NCBI GenBank assembly: GCA_015233265.1
Contig: JADFXZ010000027.1
Coordinates: 1 to 18,195, forward strand
Length of the DNA: 18,195 bases
Reading direction: 5' to 3'
Source of the DNA: Nitrospirota bacterium
GTDB taxonomy: Bacteria; Nitrospirota; Thermodesulfovibrionia; Thermodesulfovibrionales; Magnetobacteriaceae
Every line of letters starts with the position of its first letter. Positions within the stretch are counted from its first letter, which is position 1. Made by a program: the position numbers and the translations under genes. The notes under the pieces were generated by a model, which was not told the DNA's origin, did not search any database, and was given only the letters and a program-made list of their open reading frames with translations. Positions 1 through 6,343 of this stretch are shown here, one piece after another.

Positions 1-47
1 GCTGCCATCTCTGATATTGCCTTCATTTCAGTTCTCCTTATGTTTTG
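1..47 (-). repeat. Left arm of a perfect 47-bp inverted repeat (copy of a DUF2148 gene start)
   Basis: These 47 bases are the exact reverse complement of 352-398. On the minus strand they carry the same Shine-Dalgarno (aaggaga) and, from 26 down to 1, an ATG and the first eight codons of the DUF2148 gene that starts at 373, running off the window edge. The match stops at base 48. The arm touches the window end, so its true length is unknown. It is either part of a second, divergent gene copy or a chimeric fold-back at a contig end. Confidence 0.9.
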
Positions 48-82
48 TAAGTTTGGTCAAATACTTGCCCGCGTGATAAGCC

Positions 83-355
83 TTAATATGTTTTCGATAA
101 ATATAAGAGTTCAAAAATTGCCGCCCCGCGCTGCAGTGCCTCAATGTCACCGCCGGCTGTTTGTTGTATAGCGGTTAATATCTCCGCTATTCCGCACGAC
201 TGCGGATTGTCATATTCACTGTCGCCTATGTCTATCTCGTGAATAATCTCGGCAATCTTTTTTAGCGCCCTGTCTTTAAGGGAAAATGCCTTTAGCATGG
301 TCTCAAACGTGCACAACGATCCAACGTGCGTAAATTCGCCTCCAATCATATCAAA
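83..355 (-). pseudogene. C-terminal fragment of a ChrB-like chromate-resistance protein
   Basis: The readable part is about 90 residues beginning near FDMIGGEFTHVGSLCTFET and ending LLYLSKTY. The GxEFTHxGxxCTFE segment, the ALKKIAEIIHEIDIGD segment and a final RGAAIFELLY match, from memory, the C-terminal part of the ChrB/chromate-resistance family (PF09828). In that family the conserved His, Cys and Glu lie after a larger N-terminal region. Here that N-terminal region is missing: upstream of 352 the frame runs into the inverted-repeat copy of the DUF2148 gene start, which encodes unrelated residues. The nominal frame is open to 433, but the part beyond about 355 is antisense to the DUF2148 gene. 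The piece is therefore broken in the window. If the junction is an assembly or amplification chimera, the organism may still carry a whole gene. The stop is followed 36 bases later by the left repeat arm, suggesting an original order ChrB-like then DUF2148 on one strand. Confidence 0.75.
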
Positions 356-398
356 ACATAAGGAGAACTGAAATGAAGGCAATATCAGAGATGGCAGC
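352..398 (+). repeat. Right arm of the perfect 47-bp inverted repeat
   Basis: Exact reverse complement of 1-47. It contains the Shine-Dalgarno and first codons of the DUF2148 gene at 373. Its left boundary at 351/352 is where the ChrB-like reading frame loses its family resemblance, so it marks a join between two sequences. The spacer between arms is 304 bases. Confidence 0.9.
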
Positions 399-927
399 GG
401 GATTAATGGCTGCGGCGGCACGGACTGCCCCAAAGGCCGGTGGCAAGGACTTTCTGGAGATCGTGGTCATTACAAAGGACGATGACCTTAGAAAGATAGC
501 GCAGGTGATGAAGGACTATGCCCCAAAAAGTACGAACGAGGCATATTGGTTAAGGGACGCCGCCAACATAGAGCACTCGGAGGCGCTGGTATTAGTGGGT
601 CTGTCAAAACCTGTTACGGCGGGGTATGACTGCGGCGGCTGCGGCTGCGCTACATGCGGTGAATTCACTAAATCCCGGCAATTGAAGGCCAAGGACATGG
701 GCTACACGGGGCCGCACTGTGTAATGAGAATGATGGATATTGGAGTGGCGCTATCCTCGGCGGCAAAAACTGCAAGCCTCTTAAATGTGGACAACAGGGT
801 GCAACAGAGGGTAGGGGCAGCCGCAAGGGCACTTGGTCTGATTACGGCAGAGGTAGCAATGGGAATCCCTATTAGCATCACGGGCAAGAGCATATATTTT
901 GACAGACAAACGCCAATTAAGCATTAA
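373..927 (+). CDS. DUF2148 ferredoxin-domain protein (putative iron-sulfur protein)
   Basis: The 184-residue product has the layout of the DUF2148 family (PF09918, annotated as a ferredoxin domain). Cysteines lie at 87, 90, 92 and 95 (CGGCGCATC), with a further Cys at 116 in GPHC. It also has the conserved stretch MDIGVALSSAAKTAS (121-135), VDNR at 139-142 and a C-terminal GIPISITGKSIYFDR. The close cysteine group could hold a [4Fe-4S] cluster; the biochemical role of the family is not established. It is soluble and probably cytoplasmic, with no signal peptide or membrane segment. The start is well supported by aaggaga nine bases upstream. The MFS gene follows 21 bases after the stop and may share its transcript. 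The first 26 coding bases are duplicated in inverse orientation at the window edge, so sequence upstream of 352 may not be the native promoter region. Confidence 0.85.
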   Translation: MKAISEMAAGLMAAAARTAPKAGGKDFLEIVVITKDDDLRKIAQVMKDYAPKSTNEAYWLRDAANIEHSEALVLVGLSKPVTAGYDCGGCGCATCGEFTKSRQLKAKDMGYTGPHCVMRMMDIGVALSSAAKTASLLNVDNRVQQRVGAAARALGLITAEVAMGIPISITGKSIYFDRQTPIKH

Positions 928-948
928 TCGTGCGGGGGGTGTAACTAT

Positions 949-2157
949 ATGGGAACAACAGCTGCCACAGCTCCACTTTATTTTGTAGGGTTTTTTGCGA
1001 GGTTTTCCTATGCCCTTGCCAGAAGCCCTGTGCTGCCGCTGTTTGCGATGTATTTGGGGGCTGGGCCGGAGGCCATTGGCGTTGCGGTGGGGATATCTAC
1101 CGTAACGGGGATTTTTTTTAAGCTGCCCTCAGGGGCGCTCTCAGACATAATAGGACGGCGCCACACGATGCTGATAGGGCTTTGCGTGTTTGCCGTGATG
1201 CCCTTTAGCTATATGTTTATACACGACTACAAGATGCTGGTGATAGTGAGATTTCTACACGGGTTTGCAACGGCCGTCTATGGGCCGGTTGCAATGGCGG
1301 TTGTGGCGGATATGGCTGGGCAGAGGCGTGGGGAGGCGCTGTCGTGGTTTTCATCTGTGACAATAATAGGGAATCTGGTTGGTGCGCCGGTTGGCGGGTA
1401 CTTATTGCATCATGGAGCTGCTGCTAAAGATCCTGTCCTGTTCGATTTTCAAACTGTGTATATCATAAGCGGAGTACTTGGGGTAATTTCTCTGCTGATA
1501 GGTATTAAGTATCTTAAAGGAAAGGAGGCAATAGAAAAAGGCAAGACCCTCAGAGAGTCGTTAAAGAGATTTGCCTCCGGTATAAAAGAGGTCATAAGCG
1601 ACAAGAGGGTCTTGATTACATCAAATATGGAAGGAGTACAGAACATGTGCGTGGGGGCGTTGGAGGCGTTTCTGCCTGTGTACTGCGTGAAAGTCGCAGG
1701 GCTGAATGAATTTCAGGCCGGTCTTTTATGGGGTGTACAGGTGGTCTCTACGATAGTGTCAAAGCCAATAATGGGCAGGAATTCCGATAAGTATGGCAGG
1801 GTGTCTATAATCGCCGTGGGGTTGGCGATGTGTGCCCTGTCATTTGCCGCGATACCGCTTCTGAGGAGTTTCTATCTATTGATGAGCGTGGCGGTGGTGT
1901 TTGGCCTTGGCGAGGCATTCGTTACATCGTCATCGGCTGCCCTTGTTGCCGACATATGCAAGGAAAGGCACTATGGCACGGCAATGGGGACATTTGGAAC
2001 GATATTCGATGTGGGGCATGCCTCAGGGCCGATTGTTACGGGAGTTTTGCTTGCGAAATTTAACAACAACTATCAGTATTCGTTTTGGATACTGTCGTCG
2101 CTGGTACTGTTCATCATTCCGGTATTTGTCATGACGATGAGAGTCAAAAAGGATTAA
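949..2157 (+). CDS. MFS transporter (12-TM, drug/metabolite efflux type)
   Basis: The 402-residue protein is almost wholly hydrophobic, with about twelve membrane segments and the usual central cytoplasmic loop (near 195-225, rich in Lys/Glu/Arg). The family A motif is clear after the second segment: GALSDIIGRR at 62-71. A degenerate second copy lies in the other half (KPIMGRNSDKYGRV). This is the major facilitator architecture of the TetA/multidrug type, probably proton-driven export across the inner membrane. The substrate cannot be read from sequence. The ATG follows a purine-rich gggggtg. It lies 21 bases after the DUF2148 gene on the same strand, and its end converges on the cation transporter at 2168 with 10 bases between. 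The ChrB-like fragment nearby hints at oxyanion or metal stress, but this is not evidence for chromate transport, which uses the unrelated ChrA family. Confidence 0.85.
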   Translation: MGTTAATAPLYFVGFFARFSYALARSPVLPLFAMYLGAGPEAIGVAVGISTVTGIFFKLPSGALSDIIGRRHTMLIGLCVFAVMPFSYMFIHDYKMLVIVRFLHGFATAVYGPVAMAVVADMAGQRRGEALSWFSSVTIIGNLVGAPVGGYLLHHGAAAKDPVLFDFQTVYIISGVLGVISLLIGIKYLKGKEAIEKGKTLRESLKRFASGIKEVISDKRVLITSNMEGVQNMCVGALEAFLPVYCVKVAGLNEFQAGLLWGVQVVSTIVSKPIMGRNSDKYGRVSIIAVGLAMCALSFAAIPLLRSFYLLMSVAVVFGLGEAFVTSSSAALVADICKERHYGTAMGTFGTIFDVGHASGPIVTGVLLAKFNNNYQYSFWILSSLVLFIIPVFVMTMRVKKD

Positions 2158-2167
2158 CCGCGGTCAC

Positions 2168-2827
2168 TCAGCCTTTTTGGGAACAAGCATGAGCGCAGCA
2201 GCAGGATTTACCGCGAGCCTTGCCGAAGGCCTCGCGGCCTTCTTTATATGACAGCGCTGCGATAATCAGAGCACCGGCAGAGTCAAACCAGCCAATTCCC
2301 GTCAGGGCATATCCCAAGCTGCCCAAAAGAAGCACGACCGACAGCCATATGCAGGTACGGCTGCAGGCAGCGTCTGAGAGGATTGCCTGAGAGTTCAGCT
2401 TAGTTCCCACTTTGACCTTAAAATAGACGAGAAGCCACATTGCCAGTATAGAGATACACGATACGACGATACCCCAGAAGGCGGTCTTGGGGTGTTTTCC
2501 CTGAATGATGTTAAAGGCCGATGAGGCGATAAGACCGGCTGCCAGTACGTAGAATGCCATGCCTGTGACTTTCAGTGTCTGACGCTCGAATACATCGGTT
2601 GAGCCGTCGATGTTTTGCCGGATTCTCGCAGCCATATGCCAGACTCCAACGCCCGAGACAGCCTCGACAAACGAATCAAGCCCAAATCCAAACAAAGACA
2701 GCGCGTCGTCCTCGAAGCCTAAATATACGGAAACCATCCCCTCGAGACAATTATAAAAAACGGTAATAACCGCAAGTATCAGCGCCCGCCTATATAGACT
2801 ATCAAAAGAAACGTCATTTTCAATCAC
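2168..2827 (-). CDS. CDF-like cation transporter, membrane domain only
   Basis: The 219-residue product has about six membrane segments. The layout resembles cation diffusion facilitators: a DDALSLFGFGLDSFVEAVSG segment (40-59) stands where CDF TM2 carries its metal ligands, and SDAACSRTCIWLSVVLLLG (151-169) followed by GWFDSAGALIIAALSYKEG stands at TM5-TM6. The usual HxxxD of TM5 is replaced by D-A-A-C-S-R-T-C, and the cytoplasmic C-terminal metal-sensing domain is absent. In its place is a short tail, CCCAHAC, that could bind soft metals. This matches, from memory, a divergent group annotated simply as cation transporter. The start is GTG at 2827, with no good Shine-Dalgarno. A TATAAT lies only eight bases upstream, so the transcript may be leaderless. 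It is divergent from the metal-uptake locus at 2939 and convergent with the MFS gene. Confidence 0.7.
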   Translation of the reverse strand: MIENDVSFDSLYRRALILAVITVFYNCLEGMVSVYLGFEDDALSLFGFGLDSFVEAVSGVGVWHMAARIRQNIDGSTDVFERQTLKVTGMAFYVLAAGLIASSAFNIIQGKHPKTAFWGIVVSCISILAMWLLVYFKVKVGTKLNSQAILSDAACSRTCIWLSVVLLLGSLGYALTGIGWFDSAGALIIAALSYKEGREAFGKARGKSCCCAHACSQKG

Positions 2828-2835
2828 ACTAGATT

Positions 2836-2866
2836 ATTATAGCTTAAACATCCATAGATAAATCAA
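2836..2866 (-). promoter_or_regulatory. Candidate promoter for the CDF-like transporter
   Basis: On the minus strand there is a perfect TATAAT (2841-2836) and, 19 bases upstream, TTGATT (2866-2861). The spacing is longer than the ideal 17. Transcription would begin almost at the GTG start at 2827, giving a leaderless or nearly leaderless message. Confidence 0.35.
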
Positions 2867-2875
2867 TGTGTAAAT

Positions 2876-2912
2876 TGGCTGCTTGAAGAGTTTATTAACC
2901 GGCAAGCAGCCA
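2876..2912. repeat. 10-bp perfect dyad in a divergent intergenic region
   Basis: The sequence tggctgcttg at 2876-2885 is repeated inverted as caagcagcca at 2903-2912, with a 17-base spacer. It lies between the divergent CDF-like gene and the porin-like ORF. No T-run follows in either direction, so it is not a standard terminator. It may be an operator, an RNA hairpin, or the scar of a small element. The intergenic region is only about 110 bases. Confidence 0.6.
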
Positions 2913-2938
2913 TTGTCACACCCCCCGTTGTTAAATCA

Positions 2939-3766
2939 GTGATATTTAATCCTGCAATCGGACTTGTGGGTGAGACGGTCTTCTCTTATCGCAGCAAGGG
3001 CCCGTCGGTCACAGGCAGCAGCCGTCCAGGGGGATTCGACGCATTTCAACGCTCTGTGGAACTTAACGCCGCGGCCTCTGTTGACCCGTTTGCTAAGGCC
3101 TCTGTTGTGGCCAACGCCTCAGCTGATGCAGTCACAGCAGAGGCACATCTAAGTATTGAAGAGGCAGATCTTCAAACTGAGTCGCTACCCGGGAATCTGA
3201 CGGTTAAAGCGGGACGTTTTTTTGGCGAGTTTGGCCGCTTGGGCTATATTCACGACCATGAACTGCCTTTCGTTAACCGTCCGCTTGTGCTTGCCCAATA
3301 TATAGGAGGTGAATCAAGGACAGACGGGGTGCAAATTAATTGGCTGGTGCCCATTGCTCATTACGTTAGTTTGACGGCAGGTGCTGGCAACCAGTTCAAT
3401 AGTATCATCTGGGGCACCGAAGTGCTTTATAGCCGAAATCTGTATGACGAGGTCAATTCGGATGGCACGCAGTTCAACCGCTACGTCGGATCCTATGGCC
3501 TCTATTCCTATCTTGCATACAAGTTCCACCGGCAATGCTCAGCAGGGTTCCTTTATGGCTTTGTAGAGGATGCACATGACAATTCAGCAAGAACATCCGA
3601 GTACTCTGCATTTATCACGTGGTCACTGAGCCACTGGAACCAGCTGCGACTGCAGTATACTTTCACTAACCATAACACTGCCTCCGGCTTGCAGCCGGAC
3701 CACGCGGTTTACTTGCAGTGGGCCTGGATAATCGGCTCACACTCACACGGCTGGCAAGAGCGTTGA
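2939..3766 (+). pseudogene. Porin-like outer-membrane protein lacking its N-terminus
   Basis: From FNPAIGLVGE onward the product (275 residues) reads like an outer-membrane beta-barrel protein found beside zinc-type ABC transporters. It has alternating short aromatic and polar strands, VKAGRFFGEFGRLGYIHDHELPF, long runs such as YVGSYGLYSYLAYKF, and AVYLQWAWIIGSH near the end. The only available start is a GTG at 2939. The frame closes at 2858-2860, and the 26 codons between contain no ATG, GTG or TTG, so no signal peptide can be encoded in this frame. Family members are normally secreted, with a leader and often a coiled-coil or linker first. Either the 5' part was deleted or the assembly lost it. 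The stop at 3766 is 23 bases from the binding-protein start. Identification as a porin rests on pattern, not on a search. Confidence 0.6.
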
Positions 3767-3789
3767 TTATGAAAAGGAGGAATCACAAT

Positions 3790-4722
3790 ATGAAATCTAA
3801 AATGCTTCGAATGTCTTTGATGCTGCTACTGGTAATGCTGTTTGGCATAAGCGTCACACCGGCCTTTGCCAACAAACTTATAATTGTTACGACGCTTACA
3901 GATATGGCCGATTTTGCGAGGGCAGTCGGCGGGGACCTTGTTGAAGTCCACAGCCTTGCCACCGGCGTCGAAGATACGCATGGAGTGCCGATGAAACCAA
4001 GCTTTGTACCGGTAATGAACCGGGCGGACTTGCTGATTCTGGTAGGCCTGGATTGCGAACACGCCTTCCTGCCCGCACTACTGGAGGCCAGCAAGAATCC
4101 CCGTATACAGAAAGGCCACGCGGGGTACGTAGATTGCTCAAGAGGCATTGTCCCCCTTGACGTGCCTAAATCGACAGACCACTTTGAAGGCGACGTTCAT
4201 CCCTACGGCAACCCGCACTACATGCTCGACCCCGTCATGGCAAAGACCGCAATCTCCAATATCTTTAATGCCATGGCAACGGTTGCCCCGCAGCATCTTG
4301 CAGAATTTACCCGCAACCGGGACGCATATCTTGCCGTGCTCGATGACAAGATTGCACAGTGGCTGATAAAGGGCAAAGTCCTCAAAGGCGTGAAGTTCGT
4401 ATCCTATCACGAGCATTGGCCATACTTTGCCGAACGTTTTGGAATGAACTACTTCGGCACTATTGAATTGAAGCCGGGGATAGACCCAACGGCGCGCCAC
4501 ATTGAGGAGCTGACCGCCTCTATGAAGGCTCAACACGTTGCCGTCGTTGTGCGTGAACCGCAGTTCCCTGAAAAGACGCCAAAACGCATTGCACAACAAA
4601 CCGCAGCTACAATGATAACGCTGCCCATTATGCCTGGTGGTGTGCCCAATACCGAAACCTACATTAAGATGATGGACTATATTGTTAACACGATGGTTAC
4701 GGCTGTCCAAGCCGTAAAATAA
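3790..4722 (+). CDS. ZnuA/TroA-family metal-binding protein of an ABC transporter
   Basis: The 310-residue protein is of usual length for the family. It has a Sec signal peptide (residues 1-27, cut after FGISVTPAFA) and no lipobox. Metal-ligand positions of the cluster A-I family are visible: His64 (GVEDTH), His137 and His143 (DVHPYGNPHYMLDP), His207/His209 (SYHEHWPYFAERFG), and an acidic residue near 257 (REPQFPEKTPKRI). The long helix between lobes is in the middle, around LAEFTRNRDAYLAVLDDKI. It should bind Zn2+ or Mn2+ in the periplasm and hand it to the membrane permease. ATG 3790 is chosen over upstream in-frame ATG codons because aaaggagg sits ten bases before it and the leader begins there. 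The downstream ATPase/permease is only a remnant, so this protein may work with a transporter elsewhere or be on the way to loss. Confidence 0.88.
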   Translation: MKSKMLRMSLMLLLVMLFGISVTPAFANKLIIVTTLTDMADFARAVGGDLVEVHSLATGVEDTHGVPMKPSFVPVMNRADLLILVGLDCEHAFLPALLEASKNPRIQKGHAGYVDCSRGIVPLDVPKSTDHFEGDVHPYGNPHYMLDPVMAKTAISNIFNAMATVAPQHLAEFTRNRDAYLAVLDDKIAQWLIKGKVLKGVKFVSYHEHWPYFAERFGMNYFGTIELKPGIDPTARHIEELTASMKAQHVAVVVREPQFPEKTPKRIAQQTAATMITLPIMPGGVPNTETYIKMMDYIVNTMVTAVQAVK

Positions 4723-4726
4723 AAGC

Positions 4727-4767
4727 AAGGAGGAGAATCTGTTCGCCCGGAATTCGCGGGCGGACAG
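4727..4767 (+). promoter_or_regulatory. Shine-Dalgarno separated from its ATG by a GC-rich hairpin
   Basis: A strong aaggagg (4727-4733) is 34 bases from the ATG at 4768. Between them 4741-4749 (gttcgcccg) pairs with 4757-4765 (cgggcggac) in nine pairs, one being G-U, around a seven-base loop. Folding would bring the Shine-Dalgarno to an effective distance of about nine bases from the ATG. It might instead be a small palindrome inserted into a former leader, or an attenuator; no T-run follows. Confidence 0.6.
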
Positions 4768-5400
4768 ATGTGGCTGACTATGAATGAAACACTTATCACA
4801 CTGGATAATCTGACTATAGGCTACAATAACGAGGCCGTGCTGTGCGGGATTTCGTTATCTGTTGCCCGTGGTGCCACACACGCTGTGATGGAGTATCTTT
4901 CAGAAATCCGCAAAGAAAGAAATATCGCGGTTTTGCTCGTCACTCACGATTTTGCGGCTGTTCGTCGATATGCAGGGCATGTCGTTTGGCTTACTGAGGG
5001 CGATGTCTTTGTTGGATGCCCGCATGAATTGCTTGACCCTGAGGCAATAAAGGAATTGCTTTTGGTTTCCTTTGACCGTGAGCTGGCTATTATACTTGGC
5101 AAGAACGTTGTTTTTTGGGACATGCTGCTCTATTGGCTCATCGGGCTTACTGTATCGATGGCGGTGCTAAGTGTCGGGCCGCTCACCGCCTTTGGATTCT
5201 TGCTTATCCCAGCGCTGATAGCGCACCTGTTTGCTGCCAATATGCGTCAATTCGCGGTATTTGCCTGCCTCAGCGGTGGCGCGGTTGCGTTTATAGGTTT
5301 TTGGATTGCCTATCAATATGACTTTCCTGTCGGCCCTACAGATGTAGTTGTCCTCGGCGTACTTTACGCTATAGCCTGGATTGTTGCCAGACTCCTTTAG
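4768..5400 (+). pseudogene. In-frame remnant fusion of a metal ABC ATPase and its permease
   Basis: This 210-residue ORF joins three pieces. Residues 5-40 are the start of a ZnuC-like ATPase (TLDNLTIGYNNEAVLCGISL, then SVARGA, where Walker A should follow). Residues 41-97 are the end of the same ATPase (YLSEIRKERNIAVLLVTHDF with the H-loop His60, then GDVFVGCPHELLDPEAIKEL). From about 98 the sequence is the C-terminal third of an ABC-3 (ZnuB-type) permease: LLVSFDRELAIILGKNVVFW, then VGPLTAFGFLLIPALIAHLF and further membrane segments. Walker A, Q-loop, signature and Walker B, about 130 residues, are gone, as is the first part of the permease. It cannot hydrolyse ATP. Both deletions preserve frame, which is unusual for drift. 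Two in-frame events, selection for the membrane piece, or assembly loss are all possible. ATG 4768 is the frame start; ATG 4780 would begin the family-like MNETL. Confidence 0.8.
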
Positions 5401-5659
5401 GGGAAGACCGTAATAAGTGACCAAACTATGAAATCTTTATTCTGCGGACATCTGAGGCAATAGAGTTGGAATCAAGTCTTTCAGACATTGGCGTAAAGAC
5501 TGGATTCCAGCTCAAGGCTCAAGTGACAGAATAAGGAATATATGCTTACTTCTATGAACGCACTTTGGTATTATTATCAGGCATCTGAGCTTGTCGAATG
5601 ATGAGATGATAAGGTTATTCTATTGCAAGCCCTTAGTTTCAATGTGCCGCACCCGAGGG
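5401..5659. other. Intergenic region between convergent genes, repeat-rich
   Basis: No gene is supported here. It holds the palindromic element at 5437-5534, a copy of tgagcttgtcgaa (5586-5598) resembling a motif common in bacterial intergenic repeats, and a weak stem agccct/agggct (5628-5633 with 5656-5661) overlapping the end of the minus-strand lipoprotein gene. Transcripts from both sides converge on it. Confidence 0.6.
5437..5534. repeat. 98-bp nested palindrome, REP/MITE-like, possible bidirectional terminator
   Basis: The ends are exact 8-bp inverted repeats: ttattctg at 5437-5444 and cagaataa at 5527-5534. Inside, 5467-5481 pairs with 5495-5509 (14 of 15 bases) around a 13-base loop. 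A tandem gctcaag occurs twice at 5510-5523. The layout is that of short non-coding mobile palindromes scattered in many genomes. Lying between convergent genes, it could also stop transcription from both sides, although there is no long T-run. Confidence 0.65.
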
Positions 5660-6343
5660 CTATTCCTTAAACTGGGTAATAATATTCACTATCTCAGCTA
5701 CGGTCAGCGTCCCAAGCTGCTTGGGAAGCGGCGCTTGCAGGTCGAAGAACTTTACGGGGAAATTCAAGCCGTCAAAATCTGTAAATGTAATAGCCTTTCT
5801 TGGCGGTGCCACACGGCAATGGTCAAAATACAGCAGCGTAACCTCTGTCTTAGGATCAATTACACGCATCTTTATAGACATCATGGACTGCCTCAAATCC
5901 CCGCCCATGACTATCTTATCTATCTCGCCAACAACGATAATGTCATATTTTTTGTCTCTGGCATATTTCATCTGGGACTTGAGGTCGTTGAAAATCTCAT
6001 CTGATTTCACTATTACATGAAACATCTGCCTTTGCAGTAACAGCTTGTGCATGAGGTCGGTAAGGTACATGGAGATGTCCTGCGCGTCAGCGGACGACTT
6101 CATGAGAAACACGGCGGCGCGGCTGTCAAAGGGCAGCGGGTCTTCTGGTTTGATATAAAACTCTCTCATGCAGGGCTGCGCCTCGGACTCCGACTGTGTC
6201 AGCGTCTTGTGCTTGGCCGAGACCACAGTGGTCTCAGGCACTACGGAAAAGCTGCACGCCGCGGCCAGGCACAACGCCGCCGATACCGCTACGAGGGCAG
6301 CGCGGGATACTATCTCTTTGATTCCCCTATCGAATATCATCAT
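5660..6343 (-). CDS. Uncharacterised lipoprotein (third of the module)
   Basis: The 227-residue product has a lipoprotein-type leader: MMIFDRGIKEIVSRAALVAV followed by SAALCLAAAC, with the lipobox Cys at about residue 30. No named family is recognised with certainty. The middle reads as an alpha/beta domain: DISMYLTDLMHKLLLQRQMF, then DLKSQMKYARDKKYDIIVVG and SMMSIKMRVIDPKTEVTLLY. That pattern of helix, gap, 'YDxIVVGEI', then a strand with IDPKT resembles the CsgG/FlgO/LpoB-like folds in which small envelope lipoproteins sense or assemble surface structures. That is inference from shape. The start ATG overlaps the stop of the preceding FlgO-domain gene as ATGA, so translation is coupled. It is the last gene of the minus-strand run; the palindromic region follows. 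Confidence 0.7.
   Translation of the reverse strand: MMIFDRGIKEIVSRAALVAVSAALCLAAACSFSVVPETTVVSAKHKTLTQSESEAQPCMREFYIKPEDPLPFDSRAAVFLMKSSADAQDISMYLTDLMHKLLLQRQMFHVIVKSDEIFNDLKSQMKYARDKKYDIIVVGEIDKIVMGGDLRQSMMSIKMRVIDPKTEVTLLYFDHCRVAPPRKAITFTDFDGLNFPVKFFDLQAPLPKQLGTLTVAEIVNIITQFKE

Noticed and set aside
2145..2179. Inverted caaaaagg/cctttttg across the convergent MFS and CDF-like gene ends
   Set aside because: Both arms are in or beside coding sequence, the stem is A/T-dominated and the loop is about 19 bases; too weak to call a terminator.
4138..4728. Minus-strand frame of 196 codons
   Set aside because: It is antisense to the binding-protein gene, whose metal ligands and leader are clear.
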